This document shows, in pieces, positions 45,249 through 55,985 of a stretch of DNA of 64,000 nucleotides (positions are counted from its first letter, which is position 1; every line of letters starts with the position of its first letter). The notes beneath the pieces are model-generated. The model was not told the DNA's origin and searched no databases. It saw only the letters and a list, made by a program, of their open reading frames with translations. The stretch spans positions 492,770 through 556,769 of the forward strand of contig JAQJVL010000563.1 of NCBI GenBank assembly GCA_035578905.1, written 5' to 3'. Position numbers and translations under genes: made by a program. This DNA is from Stictocephala bisonia. Its lineage: Eukaryota; Arthropoda; Insecta; Hemiptera; Membracidae.

Positions 45249-45498
45249 GCTGATGTCATATCTCTACAATAACCCTTCGCACACAGAAATTATTCTACCC
45301 TATTTTAAAGTAACCCGTAATTATGTAAAAAAAAATTTAATAAAATGTGGTTAATTATTTTTTTAGTTTTAGAAACATAAAGGCACATAAAAATATATAA
45401 TTTCATGTTAAAAGTTAAAATTACAACTTATTGAAGTTGTAATTTTATTGTACAATGTATTTTATTGTAGATGTACTATAATGAAAAGTGCATATATA

Positions 45499-46889
45499 CA
45501 AGGGTTATCCAGAAAGTAACCGCCGTTTGTTCATAGCACGAGAAGTAGTGGGGGTAGCGCCGCCATACTGACATCGGTGGGCGCAGCAGCTCAATACGCT
45601 TCTAACTGTGCAAGGCGGAGCATCGTACGATCACGTGTTGTCCAGTTACAGCCTTAAAACATGAGTGCGGCGATAGAAAATCCTGCCAAGTGTGAAGTAC
45701 GTAGTGTTATACGATTTCTTTTGGCAAAAAATCACTCAGCAGCCAAAATTCATCGTGAATTGTGTGCCGTTTATGGCCCAAACATTATGAGTGAAGGTGT
45801 AATTCTTCAGTGGGTACGGTTTTTGAAAAATGGTAGAACAAACATTCACGATGAAGAAAAGAGTAGTAGGCCTTCTCTTGTGAGTAATGAACCTTCTGAG
45901 CAAAGTGAACAAAAAGGTTCGTGAGAATCATCGATTCACGATCTTGGAACTTTCTGACCACTTTCCTGAAGTTTCTCGAAGCCTCTTACATGAGATAGTG
46001 AAAGAAAAACTGGGGTACCACAAGTTTTGTGCTCGTTGGGTTGCTTTCCGACGACCATAAAGACAAAAAGAATGTCGTCTACCATTGATTTTCTCTTTCG
46101 GTACGACTTGGAAGAAGCTGATTTTTTAAACAGAATCGTTACCTGTGATGAACTTGGGTGGCCTACGTGTATGCTGAGACAAAACAGCATTCAATGCAAT
46201 GGGGTCATACCGCATCTCCAAACAAGCCAATGAACGCCCGTCAAACATTGTCAGCAAGGAAGCTCATGGCAAAGGTTTTCTGGGATTCCAAGGGTATTTT
46301 GCTCATTGAATTTATGGAACGTGGCACGACCATTATGTCCGAAGTTTACTGCGAAACGTTAAAACGGCTGAGAAGAGCGATTCAAAACAAGTGTCGTGGC
46401 CTCCTGACAACTGGTGTTGTGTTTTTTTGCTTGACAACGCTCGGCCTCACACTGCTCGGAGAACAAGTGAACTTTTGAAAAAGTTTAATTGGGACGTTTT
46501 TGATCATCCCTCATGTAGCCCGGACTTGGCTCCAAGTGATTTTCACTTGTTTCTGTACATGAAGTCGTGGCTTGCCTCGCAGCATTTCGACAGTGATGAA
46601 GAGCTACAAAACGCAGTGACAAGTTGGCTCCACTCACAGGCGGCAGATTTTTATAAGGAGGGAATTCATAAGACTGTTAAAAGATATGACAAGTGCTTAA
46701 ATCGATTTGGTGACTACGTGGAAAAATAAAGTTGTAGTTTTGAGATGTATAGAATAAAACGTAACTGACCTCTACGATGTTAAAAATATTTTTAAAAATA
46801 TTTAAAAATATTTTTATTATTATTTAAAAAATATCTTCACTGGATTAATTTCTATTTCAAAATGGAGGTTACTTTCTGGATTACCCTCG
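45499..46889 (+). mobile_element. Mariner element (classic type), inactive
   Basis: 1391 bp with 23-bp TIRs (CAAGGGTTATCCAGAAAGTA at left; CGAGGGTAATCCAGAAAGTA in complement at right) and TA duplications at 45497-45498 and 46890-46891. It has the size, TIR and coding layout of a complete mariner. Confidence 0.95.
45661..46729 (+). pseudogene. Mariner transposase with at least four frameshifts
   Basis: Starts MSAAIENPAKCEVRSVIRFL (HTH of the paired-like DNA-binding domain), runs to a shift near 45900, then PEVSRSLLHEIV in another frame, a shift near 46045, RIVTCDE (first catalytic Asp), a shift near 46155, VFWDSKGILLIEFMERGT, a shift near 46425, then LDNARPHTARR (second Asp) and SPDLAPSDFHLF (third Asp, 34 residues later, the DD34D signature). 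The end YDKCLNRFGDYVEK is the usual mariner C terminus. All catalytic Asp codons survive but the frame does not, so no active enzyme can be made. Confidence 0.95.
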
Positions 46890-46891
46890 TA

Positions 46892-47329
46892 TAAAAAATT
46901 GTCAACATTTTAGTTGAAACTTTTAACATTATCTTTCAATTATGATACAATAATAACTACAACAAAATAATTGAAATCTAGAAAACAGAGAAAAAGAACG
47001 ATAAGTGTTGAAAACAATGTCCTTGAGTGGAGCGACAGAAGGAGGATATTTTCGTTTAACGCGTGTGCAAAGGCAGGAGAGGGAGCCGCGCTCTAATTGG
47101 CTGCTCCAGCCCTTTTCATTCATAGACAATTTAAGTTTTTTATAGGCTGAGGGAGTTGGCCAAAGACATGTCTAAGTTGATGCTGCACTCTAGCGGATGT
47201 TTTAGGAACTATTATTTATACTATCGACAGAAATATTTCATTTCAGATATCTTCGTTTACCTTGTTTGAGGCAAAGTAGAGACTGGGTACGTATTCGTTG
47301 GCTGCCTGCGAAGGGTTAAGTAGGCCTTA
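46892..47329. other. No gene; GC-richer patch at 47030-47130
   Basis: The patch has GCTCTAATTGGCTGCTCC (a CCAAT-type element in inverse). It might be a promoter, but no transcript start or exon is evident. Confidence 0.3.
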
Positions 47330-47480
47330 CCTTCGTTAGATAATCCATAATACATTTTCATAAAACTCTTGTGCTTACATGTTTTGTTAATAGGTTGACA
47401 TCATCAGAGATGATCAAATGTCAGGAATACCTCTGGGAAAATACTTACCTTTATAAAGATCAAAGGGAATCGGGTGAGTT
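47330..47480 (-). repeat. Possible Penelope-like terminal repeat fragment
   Basis: On the minus strand CTCTGATGATGTCAACCTAT ... CAAAACATGTAAGCAC, AGAGTTTTATGAAAATGTAT. The CTGATGATG ... (C)AAAC order resembles the foldbacks at 4098 and 22286. Decayed. Confidence 0.35.
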
Positions 47481-48482
47481 AAAGATAAGTAGGAGTGTAG
47501 AAAATAGATTATGATTAGAAGAACGGACAAGGTCTGCTAAATAATTAATTAGCCCACTTAATTATTGGTAATATTTTTAATCTATAATCGACGTAAGGCA
47601 ATATTACAACCTTTTAGAGAAAAATTATTTTTTATGCTTATATAGTTACCATAGCTATAAATCACAAAATTGCATTTAAATACTTCAGCATCGAGAATAA
47701 TTTTTATTTACACACAATTCGGTTCTAAATTCTAAACAAAATTCCTTTTTCTTAATTATTTTTAGGATTTATCAAATAAATAATTATACAGTACATTTAT
47801 TACCAGATGCTGGCCGTACATCTGGCTTGACAATCATAAGAAAACAATTTTTTTTTATAAAATTACAATTGCCCAGAAGCATTCAGCATTGCAAAGGAAA
47901 TCTCGAACAGGAGTGTTTGAATTGTCCATCTTGAATATTGCAGGCACTGTTCTTTTAACTTGTCATGCATTATCGGTTATGACTTCGTATTTCGCAAAAA
48001 AATTCAAGCTGGAAATTGGTTTAGTTCTGTAACAGAGCAGCTGGAAGAGTTCATTTCTCATAGAGCGAAGTGGAAGAGTTCATTACAAACACACCCTCAG
48101 CATTTTCAGTTATTTTATTTACTGTGGCGGAGTGAAAACATGTTCTCATTTAAAGGATGAAGTTACTGTACATCTGTTTAAAATTACAAAAATTATGCTG
48201 CATATTAAGTTTTTATCTATATACTATACAGTAACTTGGTATATGGTGTTAAAATTTTAAATAAGTAAAACTCAGTTGTTTTTTAAATCTTGCTATGTCT
48301 TACGAGACACATCGTTTCAACAATCGGTAGTGAGCAAATACATCTTATTAAAATTCACCATTCTTTGCAATTTGTGTTGATTGCAATAATTGTAGGCAAT
48401 TATTGCAATCAACTTTTCAATTGCAATAAAATTATTTAATAACTCTTTCGCTTGCCATTCGATATGAGTTATTAAATCTGTT
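47481..48482. other. No recognisable gene
   Basis: AT-rich. Downstream region of the janus/PHPT1 gene on the minus strand. Confidence 0.4.
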
Positions 48483-48488
48483 TTTATT
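48483..48488 (-). terminator. Poly(A) signal AATAAA of the janus/PHPT1-like gene
   Basis: Minus-strand AATAAA ~130 nt after the stop codon at 48617. Confidence 0.6.
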
Positions 48489-48616
48489 TATAAACCCATG
48501 TTTTGTGAGACTTTCGGCTTGATCGCGGGACCACATTAAGCATGATAACCGAAGTTGTACTGTACAGTATATGTTACAAGCTGAGTATTGCTTCACAAGA
48601 CGAACAACTTAAATAT

Positions 48617-48709
48617 TTAATAACCATCATTAGAGAACGTAATTTTATAATCCTTGTAAACTGGTTTGAGCAAATCGACAGTTATTTGGTGATCAGCTTT
48701 TCCAAATCC
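48617..48709 (-). CDS. janA: Last exon of janus/PHPT1-like phosphohistidine phosphatase
   Basis: Acceptor TTTCTTTGTTATAG then 30 codons and TAA. They read GFGKADHQITVDLLKPVYKD, then YKITFSNDGY. The ending Y-x-[IV]-[ST]-[WF]-x-NDGY and the GFG/YG-ADH segment are diagnostic of 14-kDa phosphohistidine phosphatase (PHPT1) and insect janus proteins, which remove phosphate from histidine on proteins in the cytosol. The exon begins in phase 0 and joins the phase-0 end of 53693-53817, so the two exons give a continuous 71-residue C-terminal half. The first exon, with the catalytic His (usual H-A-D-I-Y-D context), is not found in the window. Confidence 0.9.
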   Translation of the reverse strand, partial: GFGKADHQITVDLLKPVYKDYKITFSNDGY

Positions 48710-49101
48710 CTATAACAAAGAAAAACCATGTTAGTTCCAATCACATAAAAATACATTAATTTTAAAATGAACATCTATATATTTAATATCTCTCTATTCT
48801 CTAATCTTTAATACTGCCTAGGGGTGTATTTTAGAAGACAGTGTTTATTATTAAACTTGTTTACCATACCAGTGTTTCTAAACATAATTATTTTGATTAC
48901 TCCAAAAATCTTAAGTGCCATATATTAAGCTGGAATGAACTAATAAGCCAGCAGTTGTTAATTGAGGCCAAAATGTATTCTAAATGTGATTTTAATATTT
49001 AATGACATTTTTACGTGTGACTAGTTTTTCTACAGAATTATTTAACTCTCTATGACACTTAACCAGAGGACTAACTGCTAGGTTCTCTACTACCAGGCAA
49101 G

Positions 49102-49160
49102 CAGTGGTTCTCAAACTGTGGTACAGTACGCGCGCTGAAGGTCCGGCCTCCTGGCTGGCC
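49102..49160. repeat. hAT-type terminal motif and inner repeat (left end)
   Basis: CAGTGGTTCTCAAACTGTGG is the well-known start of many hAT transposons. It is followed by GTACGCGCGCTGAAGGTCCG, whose complement recurs near 50674-50708 as GACCTTCGCCGCGCGGTCTA. A non-autonomous hAT element spanning the two is likely, but the right terminus is decayed and the target duplication cannot be read. Confidence 0.5.
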
Positions 49161-49490
49161 TACTAGTCATATAAAAACACCGACTCTGAGCGAGGCGGTC
49201 ACATACAGATCATAAAGGGTGATTGTTTACATGTTTACGGAGTATTTGTATTTTGCTGTTTCTTATAATTAGACCAGTATTTAAAATAAAAACATCAAAT
49301 AGGTTAAGAGTTTGAAAGTTAGCAAATTAAAACTTATATCAATAACAACAATTAAATATATCATACAAAATTATAAATCAGTTAATAACTTTAATTGAAA
49401 ATAAGTAACTAAGAAATATATACTTCTTACTGTCACTAACAAAAATATTTCTGTGATTTCCCGAACCGTTAAAATACATATAATTTTTAT

Positions 49491-49880
49491 TTAAATTGGT
49501 TTAAAATAAAAATGACGAGTTGGGAGTGACTCGTCAGCTTTATAAAACTCATGGACGGTTCTTCTAACGACACTTTTGTCGAAATCGTCTAGTTCTGTCG
49601 CTGTTCTTTTTCTCTTGTATTTATTTTTTGAGTTGTGAACGAACACTCTCTTTCCGCTGAAGTGTCCAATAAACACTTTTCAAGCCGAATTTCCTTTATA
49701 AGAGTTTTTGAAACGCCACATGCAACTGCAGTTCGTTCTAATGATTTTTTACGGGGATTCGTTGTTTATCTTTTATTTTGGCCTCATTCGCCATGAACTC
49801 ACTTACTCTTCAAATAATTTTCCTACCCTGACTTCTAGTAGTTTTTCCTTGAGTTACTTTAGGAATAAAGCGAGTCATAG
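49491..49880 (-). pseudogene. N-terminal fragment of an IS630/Tc1-like transposase, frameshifted
   Basis: Minus-strand pieces in order: SEFMANEAKIKDKQRIPV, TAVACGVSKTLIKEIRLEKC (helix-turn-helix), then in another frame KRKRTATELDDFDKSVVRRT and VHEFYKADESLPT. Insect IS630-like transposases commonly start with this HTH plus 'LDDFD-x-R-V-x-FY' segment (family knowledge). The catalytic domain is absent. Confidence 0.6.
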
Positions 49881-49946
49881 TTGAGGCAGGCACCACTAAT
49901 GGAATAAACTATTTAGGATTTACGTTCACTAATTTTACAACCTTAA

Positions 49947-50349
49947 GAGTCTGCAGAGGCTGTCGGCCATGTTGGTTTTAATCTCATTAGAACGATGTTT
50001 TTTCGAACCGGACAAATGATCACGCGTGTCCAAATTTAACAGTTATTTCCAAACAAATTGTATTTGATCAAGAGTGAAATTACTCGTTGAACTGCTTTGT
50101 GGATTCATAATTAGTTTAATAGAATAAATATAAAATTTATTTAGTTTGAAGTTTTTATTTTCACCTAATTTTTCAAAACTAGGCGTATGTATTCATAATA
50201 TCAAAAGCAAACCCAATGTGCAATATGATAGCATTTTAAATGACACCTCATACACAACTTTTGGTAAATAAATAATGATAAAAATATGGAGTCAAAATAA
50301 CGTTGTTTTTATGAGAATTAAACCAGTATGGCTGACAGACTGCAAACTC
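49947..50349. mobile_element. 403-bp MITE flanked by TTAA, copy 2
   Basis: Same family as 9235-9658. Ends GAGTCTGCAGAGGCTGTCGG and (complement of right end) GAGTTTGCAG-TCTGTCAGCC. TTAA lies on both sides (49943-49946, 50350-50353). Inserted inside the janus/PHPT1 intron. Confidence 0.85.
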
Positions 50350-50673
50350 TTAACACACTCAAGGAACACAAAAAAATACAAACTGACTTATTACACTACA
50401 GTAGTTAGATAAAAACAAACATATAACCAACTAAATAATTTTTTATCGTACACTTGAGTAAACATTCTTAACGCTAAACTACAAGCAAATATATCGCACG
50501 CAGTCTGGAAACGTACTGAATGTGCATCCGTAGGTAACAATTAACGTAACTTATTTTAGAAGCAAGCATGGAAAAGACTCCTAGCGTGGGAAAGTCTGAC
50601 AGTAGCGAATGTTTCCAGGACTGCAGGCATATTGGGCCTTCCACCCATCTCCTCCCTATCACCGCTCGGCGGG

Positions 50674-50708
50674 CTCGAGGCCAGACCTTCGCCGCGCGGT
50701 CTATACAT
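50674..50708. repeat. Inverted partner of the hAT-like left end
   Basis: GAGGCCAGACCTTCGCCGCG is the inverse of the CGCGCGCTGAAGGTCCGGCC block at 49130. Very GC-rich against its surroundings. Confidence 0.45.
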
Positions 50709-50904
50709 ACAACAATTACCTAGCTTTAGGACAGTGACTTATGTAAGGTAGAACCAGAGTCTAGCGGAGCTGCACCACCCCTTTGTGACGTGTGTCACGT
50801 CTTACAAATATTTTTTTTTTCAAAATTACATTACTTATATTCATACTAAAAAAATAAGAAACAATAATAGAATTAAATATAAATTAAACACATGTGTATA
50901 TATA

Positions 50905-52025
50905 CAGGCTGATTTTTTAAGTGTACCACCATTGGGATCTTTTAAACCTGCAGAGATACAACAAACTTTAGATGGAGAATTTTACCTCATTTTTTATGCT
51001 CATTACAATTACGTAAGTTAAATTTTAAAACTCGGTCACCATTTTCCAATAGGGCGGACAACTTTGAAATTTCTTATACGAACATCTATTTTGTATGATG
51101 GATTTAGGTTTTACTAGTAACTATAAGAATTTTTTATTCTTGGTATTTTTTTTATATACTTAACTGTTTCACTGCTAGGAGCTCTGAAAGTTTCAGAAAT
51201 CCTTAATTCAACAATTTATTAAAGAGGCGTTTTCTGCCATTTACAAAAATAAAGCTTAGCTTATAATGCATTATTTTTATTCTATTGAATGTTAAAAATC
51301 TCTTCAATACATATTTTATACAAAAATATTACAATCACTTAAATTCTTTTATATCTTGGTATTATTTTGATATATTTAACCGTTTTTTCCACTAGGAGCA
51401 CTGAGTTTCAGAAATTCTTAGTTTAACATCGATCCTAACGGTGAAATGGTTAAAATAATATATCAAAATAATACCAAGAATAAAAAATTCTTATAATCAC
51501 TAGCCGAACCTTAATCCATCATACAAAATGCGGTTACTATAAGTCATTTCAAAGTTGCCCGCTAATTGGAAAATGGCGACCAAATTTTAAAATTTGAACT
51601 ACGTGATTGTAATATTTCTGTATAAATTCTGTATTGAAGAGCTTTTCAACATTCAACTGAATAAAAATAATGCATTATAAGTTAAGCTTTTTTTTTTTTT
51701 GTAAATGGCAGAACACACCTCTTTACTAAGTTGTTTAAATAAGGATTTCTGAAACTGTCAGCGCTCTTAGCAGTGAAACATTTAAGTACATCGAAAAAAT
51801 TCTTAGAATCCCTAATAAAACCAGAAACCATCATAAAAAATAAGGGTTTCCATAGTAAATTTCAAAGTTGGCTGCCATATAGGAAAATGGTGATTGAATT
51901 TTAAAATTTGACCTACGTAATTGTAATGGGCATAAAAAATGAGGTAAAATTCCCCATTTAAAGTTTGTTGTATCTCTGCAGGTTTAAAATATCCCAATGG
52001 TGGCACACTTAAAAAAATCACCCTG
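50905..52025. mobile_element. 1.12-kb foldback with CAGGGTG-type ends and TA duplication
   Basis: Left end CAGGCTGATTTTTTAAGTGT and, complemented, right end CAGGGTGATTTTTTTAAGTG lie between TA dinucleotides (50903-50904, 52026-52027). Arms of ~430 bp are inverted copies (e.g. TTTAAACCTGCAGAGATACA at left, its complement near 51980). A third, partial inverted copy (51345-51590) lies between. No transposase. It belongs with non-autonomous Tc1/mariner-like elements, as does 14560-15554. Confidence 0.9.
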
Positions 52026-52254
52026 TACACATAAAATACTGCATGATTTGTTTTTAGTGGTACGTATGAGTTTGAAGCTGCTTTAGGTGATACACACTTT
52101 TGTTAGTGTATATACAAAAGTGTTGTAGACTATCTACTCTAAAGACTCACTCATATATTCTTAATTAATTCATTTACAAATTATTCTAAAAAATATCAGA
52201 AAGAATAATGATAGTATGATTCTTAAAAATAACCATATAAATGGATAAGTGTTT

Positions 52255-52345
52255 TAGGTTAGGTTGGAGGTTACCTAGCCTCAAATTACTAGGAGATTTA
52301 TGACAGACAGCAAACTTACTAAAGAAGTTCACAAACACCAGACAC
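52255..52345. repeat. Dispersed repeat, copy B (partner 45080-45175)
   Basis: GGTTAGGTTGGAGG ... CAGCAAACTTACT ... GTTCACAAACACCAG, same order and orientation as copy A. Confidence 0.6.
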
Positions 52346-53692
52346 AACACACATTTCTGATAACATGGACACAGAAGTGCAGAGACTGACTAAAGCTAGA
52401 TAGGGGCTGTTAGTTATCACTAAGTGGACATGGAGTAGGAGTGATTATTAAACACTTTACTACTAGCCAATATGTGTGGCAGACAATAATCTTTTCTGGT
52501 AGGCAATTTTAGGGCAATTTTCAAACATATTATCAAAAAAAATTACAATATTTGTAATAGGGAAGTAAGTATATACCTTTCACAGGCAAATTCAAATTAT
52601 TTATTTCTAAATAGATACATAATTTACATGTATATCTCAGTTGTTAACTTTAAACTATGTCATACTAATACTAATGTGTGAAGAACCATTTTCTACACAA
52701 AAATTAGTATGTTATGTTGAACTTTTTTAAATAAAATATTTTATTTTTTTCAAATATGAAATAGGAGGGACTGCTCTTTGAATGTATATAACTTAATATG
52801 GTCTCAATTGATTTTGGAGATATAGAAATTTTCAGGTCTTATCTAGTATTTGAAAATATTTAGTTTTATACTGTTTATGAATATTACCAATGTTAGTCAT
52901 ATTTACATACTAATACCTTACATTTATACTTTCTTATATAATAAAAAGTAAGTAAAATAAATTGTAACAATAATTAAAATTTGATGCAACTTGGAGTCAT
53001 AACAAACTAGAACCTCTTAAAACTGTTATTAAACAAAAAAAGACGATAAAAATAGGAAGTCCAACAACAGTACTATGTGAATGTAACTAAATTTTGCTGA
53101 CTTACTGTTCATGTCAAGGCTGCTCATAAAATATAGTAACATTGTAAAATAATCAACGTCTTTCACTCTCTTCATTGGCCTATGAACCATGTCAATATCG
53201 GCAACACACATTTTATAATACGGTAACTTAAATATTGTTTGTGTGCAACATCGGCTGAGTGCTTGATGTTGTTAGAATGATGCTGCTGGTATAGTGAAGT
53301 TATTGATATTTATCGGTAGGTTTGATATGAATATCGATTTGAAGACGTTGCCCTCCAGTCTAACTCCAGCTTGAAATATTTCAAGATTGGTTCAGTATTG
53401 CCTTAGTTCATAATATCATCAATAAAGCAAAGTCAACATCTAGAGGAGTTAGACAGGTTGTTCTTGAATGAAAGTCTTCTCCAGCTTTAACAGCTGAAAG
53501 TAGACTGACATAAGAATAGGCGATTTGGTAGAGAATAGGCCATAGTGTAGAACTCGAGAGATGATTAGCATACCCCTCAGTGACCGGGACCCAAACTCAA
53601 GATAAGTAAAACCACTATATTCACTACATTGATGGATTTTTACCATGGATTTTATCATCACTGAATAAATAATAACGTACAAGTATACTCAC

Positions 53693-53817
53693 TTGAGAAT
53701 ATCCATAGACTAATATGTTCTTGTTGGATGCATCATGATTGATCCTCCCACCACCAACACACTCCGTGTCAAATCCCAAGGGTTCAATCTTGGCTCTAGC
53801 TTCATCGTAAATATCCG
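53693..53817 (-). CDS. janA: Internal exon of janus/PHPT1-like phosphohistidine phosphatase
   Basis: Bounded by acceptor TTTTTGTTTCCGTAG (ends 53818) and donor CAA|GTGAGTATAC (53692). It starts in phase 1 (two bases, then 41 codons): DIYDEARAKIEPLGFDTECV, GGGRINHDASNKNILVYGYSQ. The family signature C-x-GGGRI-H-x(6)-I-VYGYS is complete. DIYDE directly follows the catalytic histidine in known members, so that residue must be at the end of the missing upstream exon. The gene reads away from the arrestin exon at 57.9 kb. Identification is secure; which insect paralogue (janus A or B) is not. Confidence 0.93.
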
Positions 53818-54354
53818 CTACGGAAACAAAAATATGGCTTTTATTATCTAATTATTATGATATAGACCACTATTACCACTCACAGGAATATATGTAAACA
53901 CACAAAATATTATACAAATTTTCATAGTTTTGTTGTGGAGATGGGGTGGCCATAACAGGAGGTATCTGTAATGTTTAGCTTGGAAGGGTTCAGGATGTTG
54001 CTATCCACAGTTGTGCGAATTCTATTCTTTTAAGTTAGAAACTAACTATTGACACTGAGTGGAAGGAGTCTTTTTGTGGTGTAACATTAACTCTTCGCGA
54101 AAGTATGCCGATTATATACGCAAACATTTTTCTCCAAGGGAACGGTGTGCGTATATATACACACACACACTGCTTTTAGCTCAACAAGCGTTTGCCAGGA
54201 ATACCCATCATATGAAATTTTAGTTTGTTTGATCCCCACCCTGCCTCCCAAAGTAACACGCAATTTGTTATTAGTCATACTACACTCTCCACCCAATATT
54301 ATTGCTGACTCCCCCTCCCTATCCCTTCTCTATCCTCTCCGACCCTCATCTCTC
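53818..54354. other. No further exon found
   Basis: Expected to contain or precede the 5' part of the janus/PHPT1 gene on the minus strand, but I could not find an N-terminal exon. A (TA)(CA)n microsatellite lies at 54151-54172. Confidence 0.4.
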
Positions 54355-54390
54355 TTTAAAACTTGTGTCATTGTTAGTCCAGCGTTCAGT
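54355..54390 (+). promoter_or_regulatory. Candidate core promoter (TTTAAAA + TTCAGT)
   Basis: TTTAAAA at 54355 and an arthropod initiator TTCAGT with its A at 54388 are spaced 33 nt apart, the normal TATA-to-start distance. A C/T-rich leader region surrounds it. It would fire toward the arrestin exon 3.6 kb downstream, but the link is only positional. Confidence 0.35.
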
Positions 54391-55329
54391 GATTCGTCTA
54401 CTGCATTCCGCACCGCACACTTTGTTTACTTGGACACGAGTTACTTCGACTTATGAATTTAATTTGTTCTGTTTATTTTATTTATGTAGTTTAGTTCTGT
54501 TTACTTTTGCAAAACCTGCCAGGAAAAGCCTCACTTGCATCCAGAAATCTGCTTTGAGGCATATCATACTAAAGAGAAATATGCTTAAATACACTTTTAA
54601 TATCATGTTTAGTCATTAAATGGGTAAAAACGTACAAAACAATTTCCCTTAGAGCTAATGACGTGTACATACGCAAGTATTATTTTTGGAAAAACGTAAA
54701 AAATAATTATTTAGACCAAATATTAATTCATTTAGCGTATAATAGTTAATTTTGAAGCATAATATTATATATTGGTAAATAATTTAGTGGTGACCCAAAC
54801 AAGTTTTATATACACTTGCTTACGTTAAGAATATAAATTAACTTGCAAAGGGTTAATCAATATTTTGGCTTTAAGGAAGGCTAAGAGTACAGAAAGGTTT
54901 TCAGGATTTTGAAATTTGCATTGTGTTTATTGAGGGTTTCACAAGTGAGACAATGTATTTACCCCCCCCCCCCCCATTTGAGCAGGGCTGTGTTGGCATT
55001 GCAGTTGGTAAATTAAGTTGGTAAAGTCACAAGAGTGATTTCGAGGTATCTTGTAGCTTAAGGAGTACCGGATCTGATAGAGGATGTGATAAGAAAATAA
55101 GAAGGACTAAAAAGAACAGGTTCTGCATGATTTTTATTGCAAGGATTACAACTAAGTAACAGTTTGTTCTTGGACCAAATAATATTGTTAGGATCACAGG
55201 AGAACCAGGATTAATCGAAGTTTTTTATTTTTCTGGATATGAAAGTAGGAGCTTTTTCTAATCTTCAGTGTGGTGAGAATATTTTAGGATGTTGGAGTTT
55301 GTTCTCAACTCAACAAGGCCAAAATCCTT
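54391..55329. other. No recognisable exon
   Basis: Contains a poly(C) run at 54962-54974. No arrestin start exon found. Confidence 0.35.
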
Positions 55330-55690
55330 TCAGTAACAAAATTATCGCTTGGCATCCAGGAGAGGAATGGTGCCTTTGTGGATTTTTGGTAGGACATATG
55401 ACGGGGGTTAACTAAGATACTCATTGATTAACAGAACTTATGTGGTCCTCGTGAGGTTTTGGTGTTTAGTATGATGAAGGGGAAGTTTTTCAGATCTTGA
55501 TTATGTTTTTTGGTGAAATCAAAGCCAAGTTTTTGTAGGTAGGTGAATCAGACAACTATAGATGGATTTCATGAACAGGATTTGTTCAACATGGCAGAGG
55601 TGGCCTTTATCAGCCAGTAGAATCATAATGTCGTCTTTGGATTTCAAGAAGTTGATAGCTTTGTGTTCAACAATGATAAGGCATTAATCT
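55330..55690 (-). pseudogene. Penelope-like reverse transcriptase fragment
   Basis: On the minus strand: EHKAINFLKSKDDIMILLADKG (split here as EHKAINFLKS and DDIMILLADKG, ~55670-55605), and YVLPKIHKGTIPLLDA (~55400-55350). 'Ala-Asp-Lys-Gly' followed by 'LPKIHK' is the hallmark of the Penelope-like RT N-terminal part. Stops intervene. Confidence 0.75.
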
Positions 55691-55869
55691 GTAGGGAGTT
55701 GGGGGAAGGACTGTTAGAAGATCTGTTCTATGTCTAAAATGTTTGGGGTGTAAAGATCAACAGGACGGTTAGAAGATATAAGTCTCAACCCATTTTTACT
55801 CTCAAGTATTAATCTTCTAATCACCTTATTGAAGTGTACCTAAACTTCATACTTCAAAAAGTGTGAGAT

Positions 55870-55985
55870 CATAATTCTTCCCAAACTCCTACAGATCAAA
55901 CTTTTACCACTGCTGAACACAGGGCCATCAACTCCTTAAAATCCAATGATGACATTATGATTCTACAGGCCAAAAAAGGTCAGCA
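55870..55985 (+). pseudogene. Second Penelope-like fragment, inverted relative to the first
   Basis: Plus strand reads FTTAEHRAINSLKSNDDIM, then ILQAKKGQHCH, a copy of the same segment as 55605-55680. The two face each other around 55700-55860, so they are either two insertions or an inverted duplication. Confidence 0.7.

Larger units (their letters stand above)
48710..53692 (-). other. Intron of the janus/PHPT1-like gene (4983 bp) filled with mobile DNA
   Basis: GT at the 53692 side (GTGAGTATAC) and AG at 48710. It contains the hAT-like ends (49102, 50674), a transposase relic (49491-49880), the 403-bp MITE (49947-50349), the 1.1-kb foldback (50905-52025) and a dispersed repeat (52255). The remainder, including 52350-53690, is AT-rich without gene evidence. 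Confidence 0.85.

Noticed and set aside
54145..54619. Frames of ~105 codons in C/T-rich DNA
   Set aside because: They arise from pyrimidine-rich composition around a putative promoter and overlap each other in different phases.
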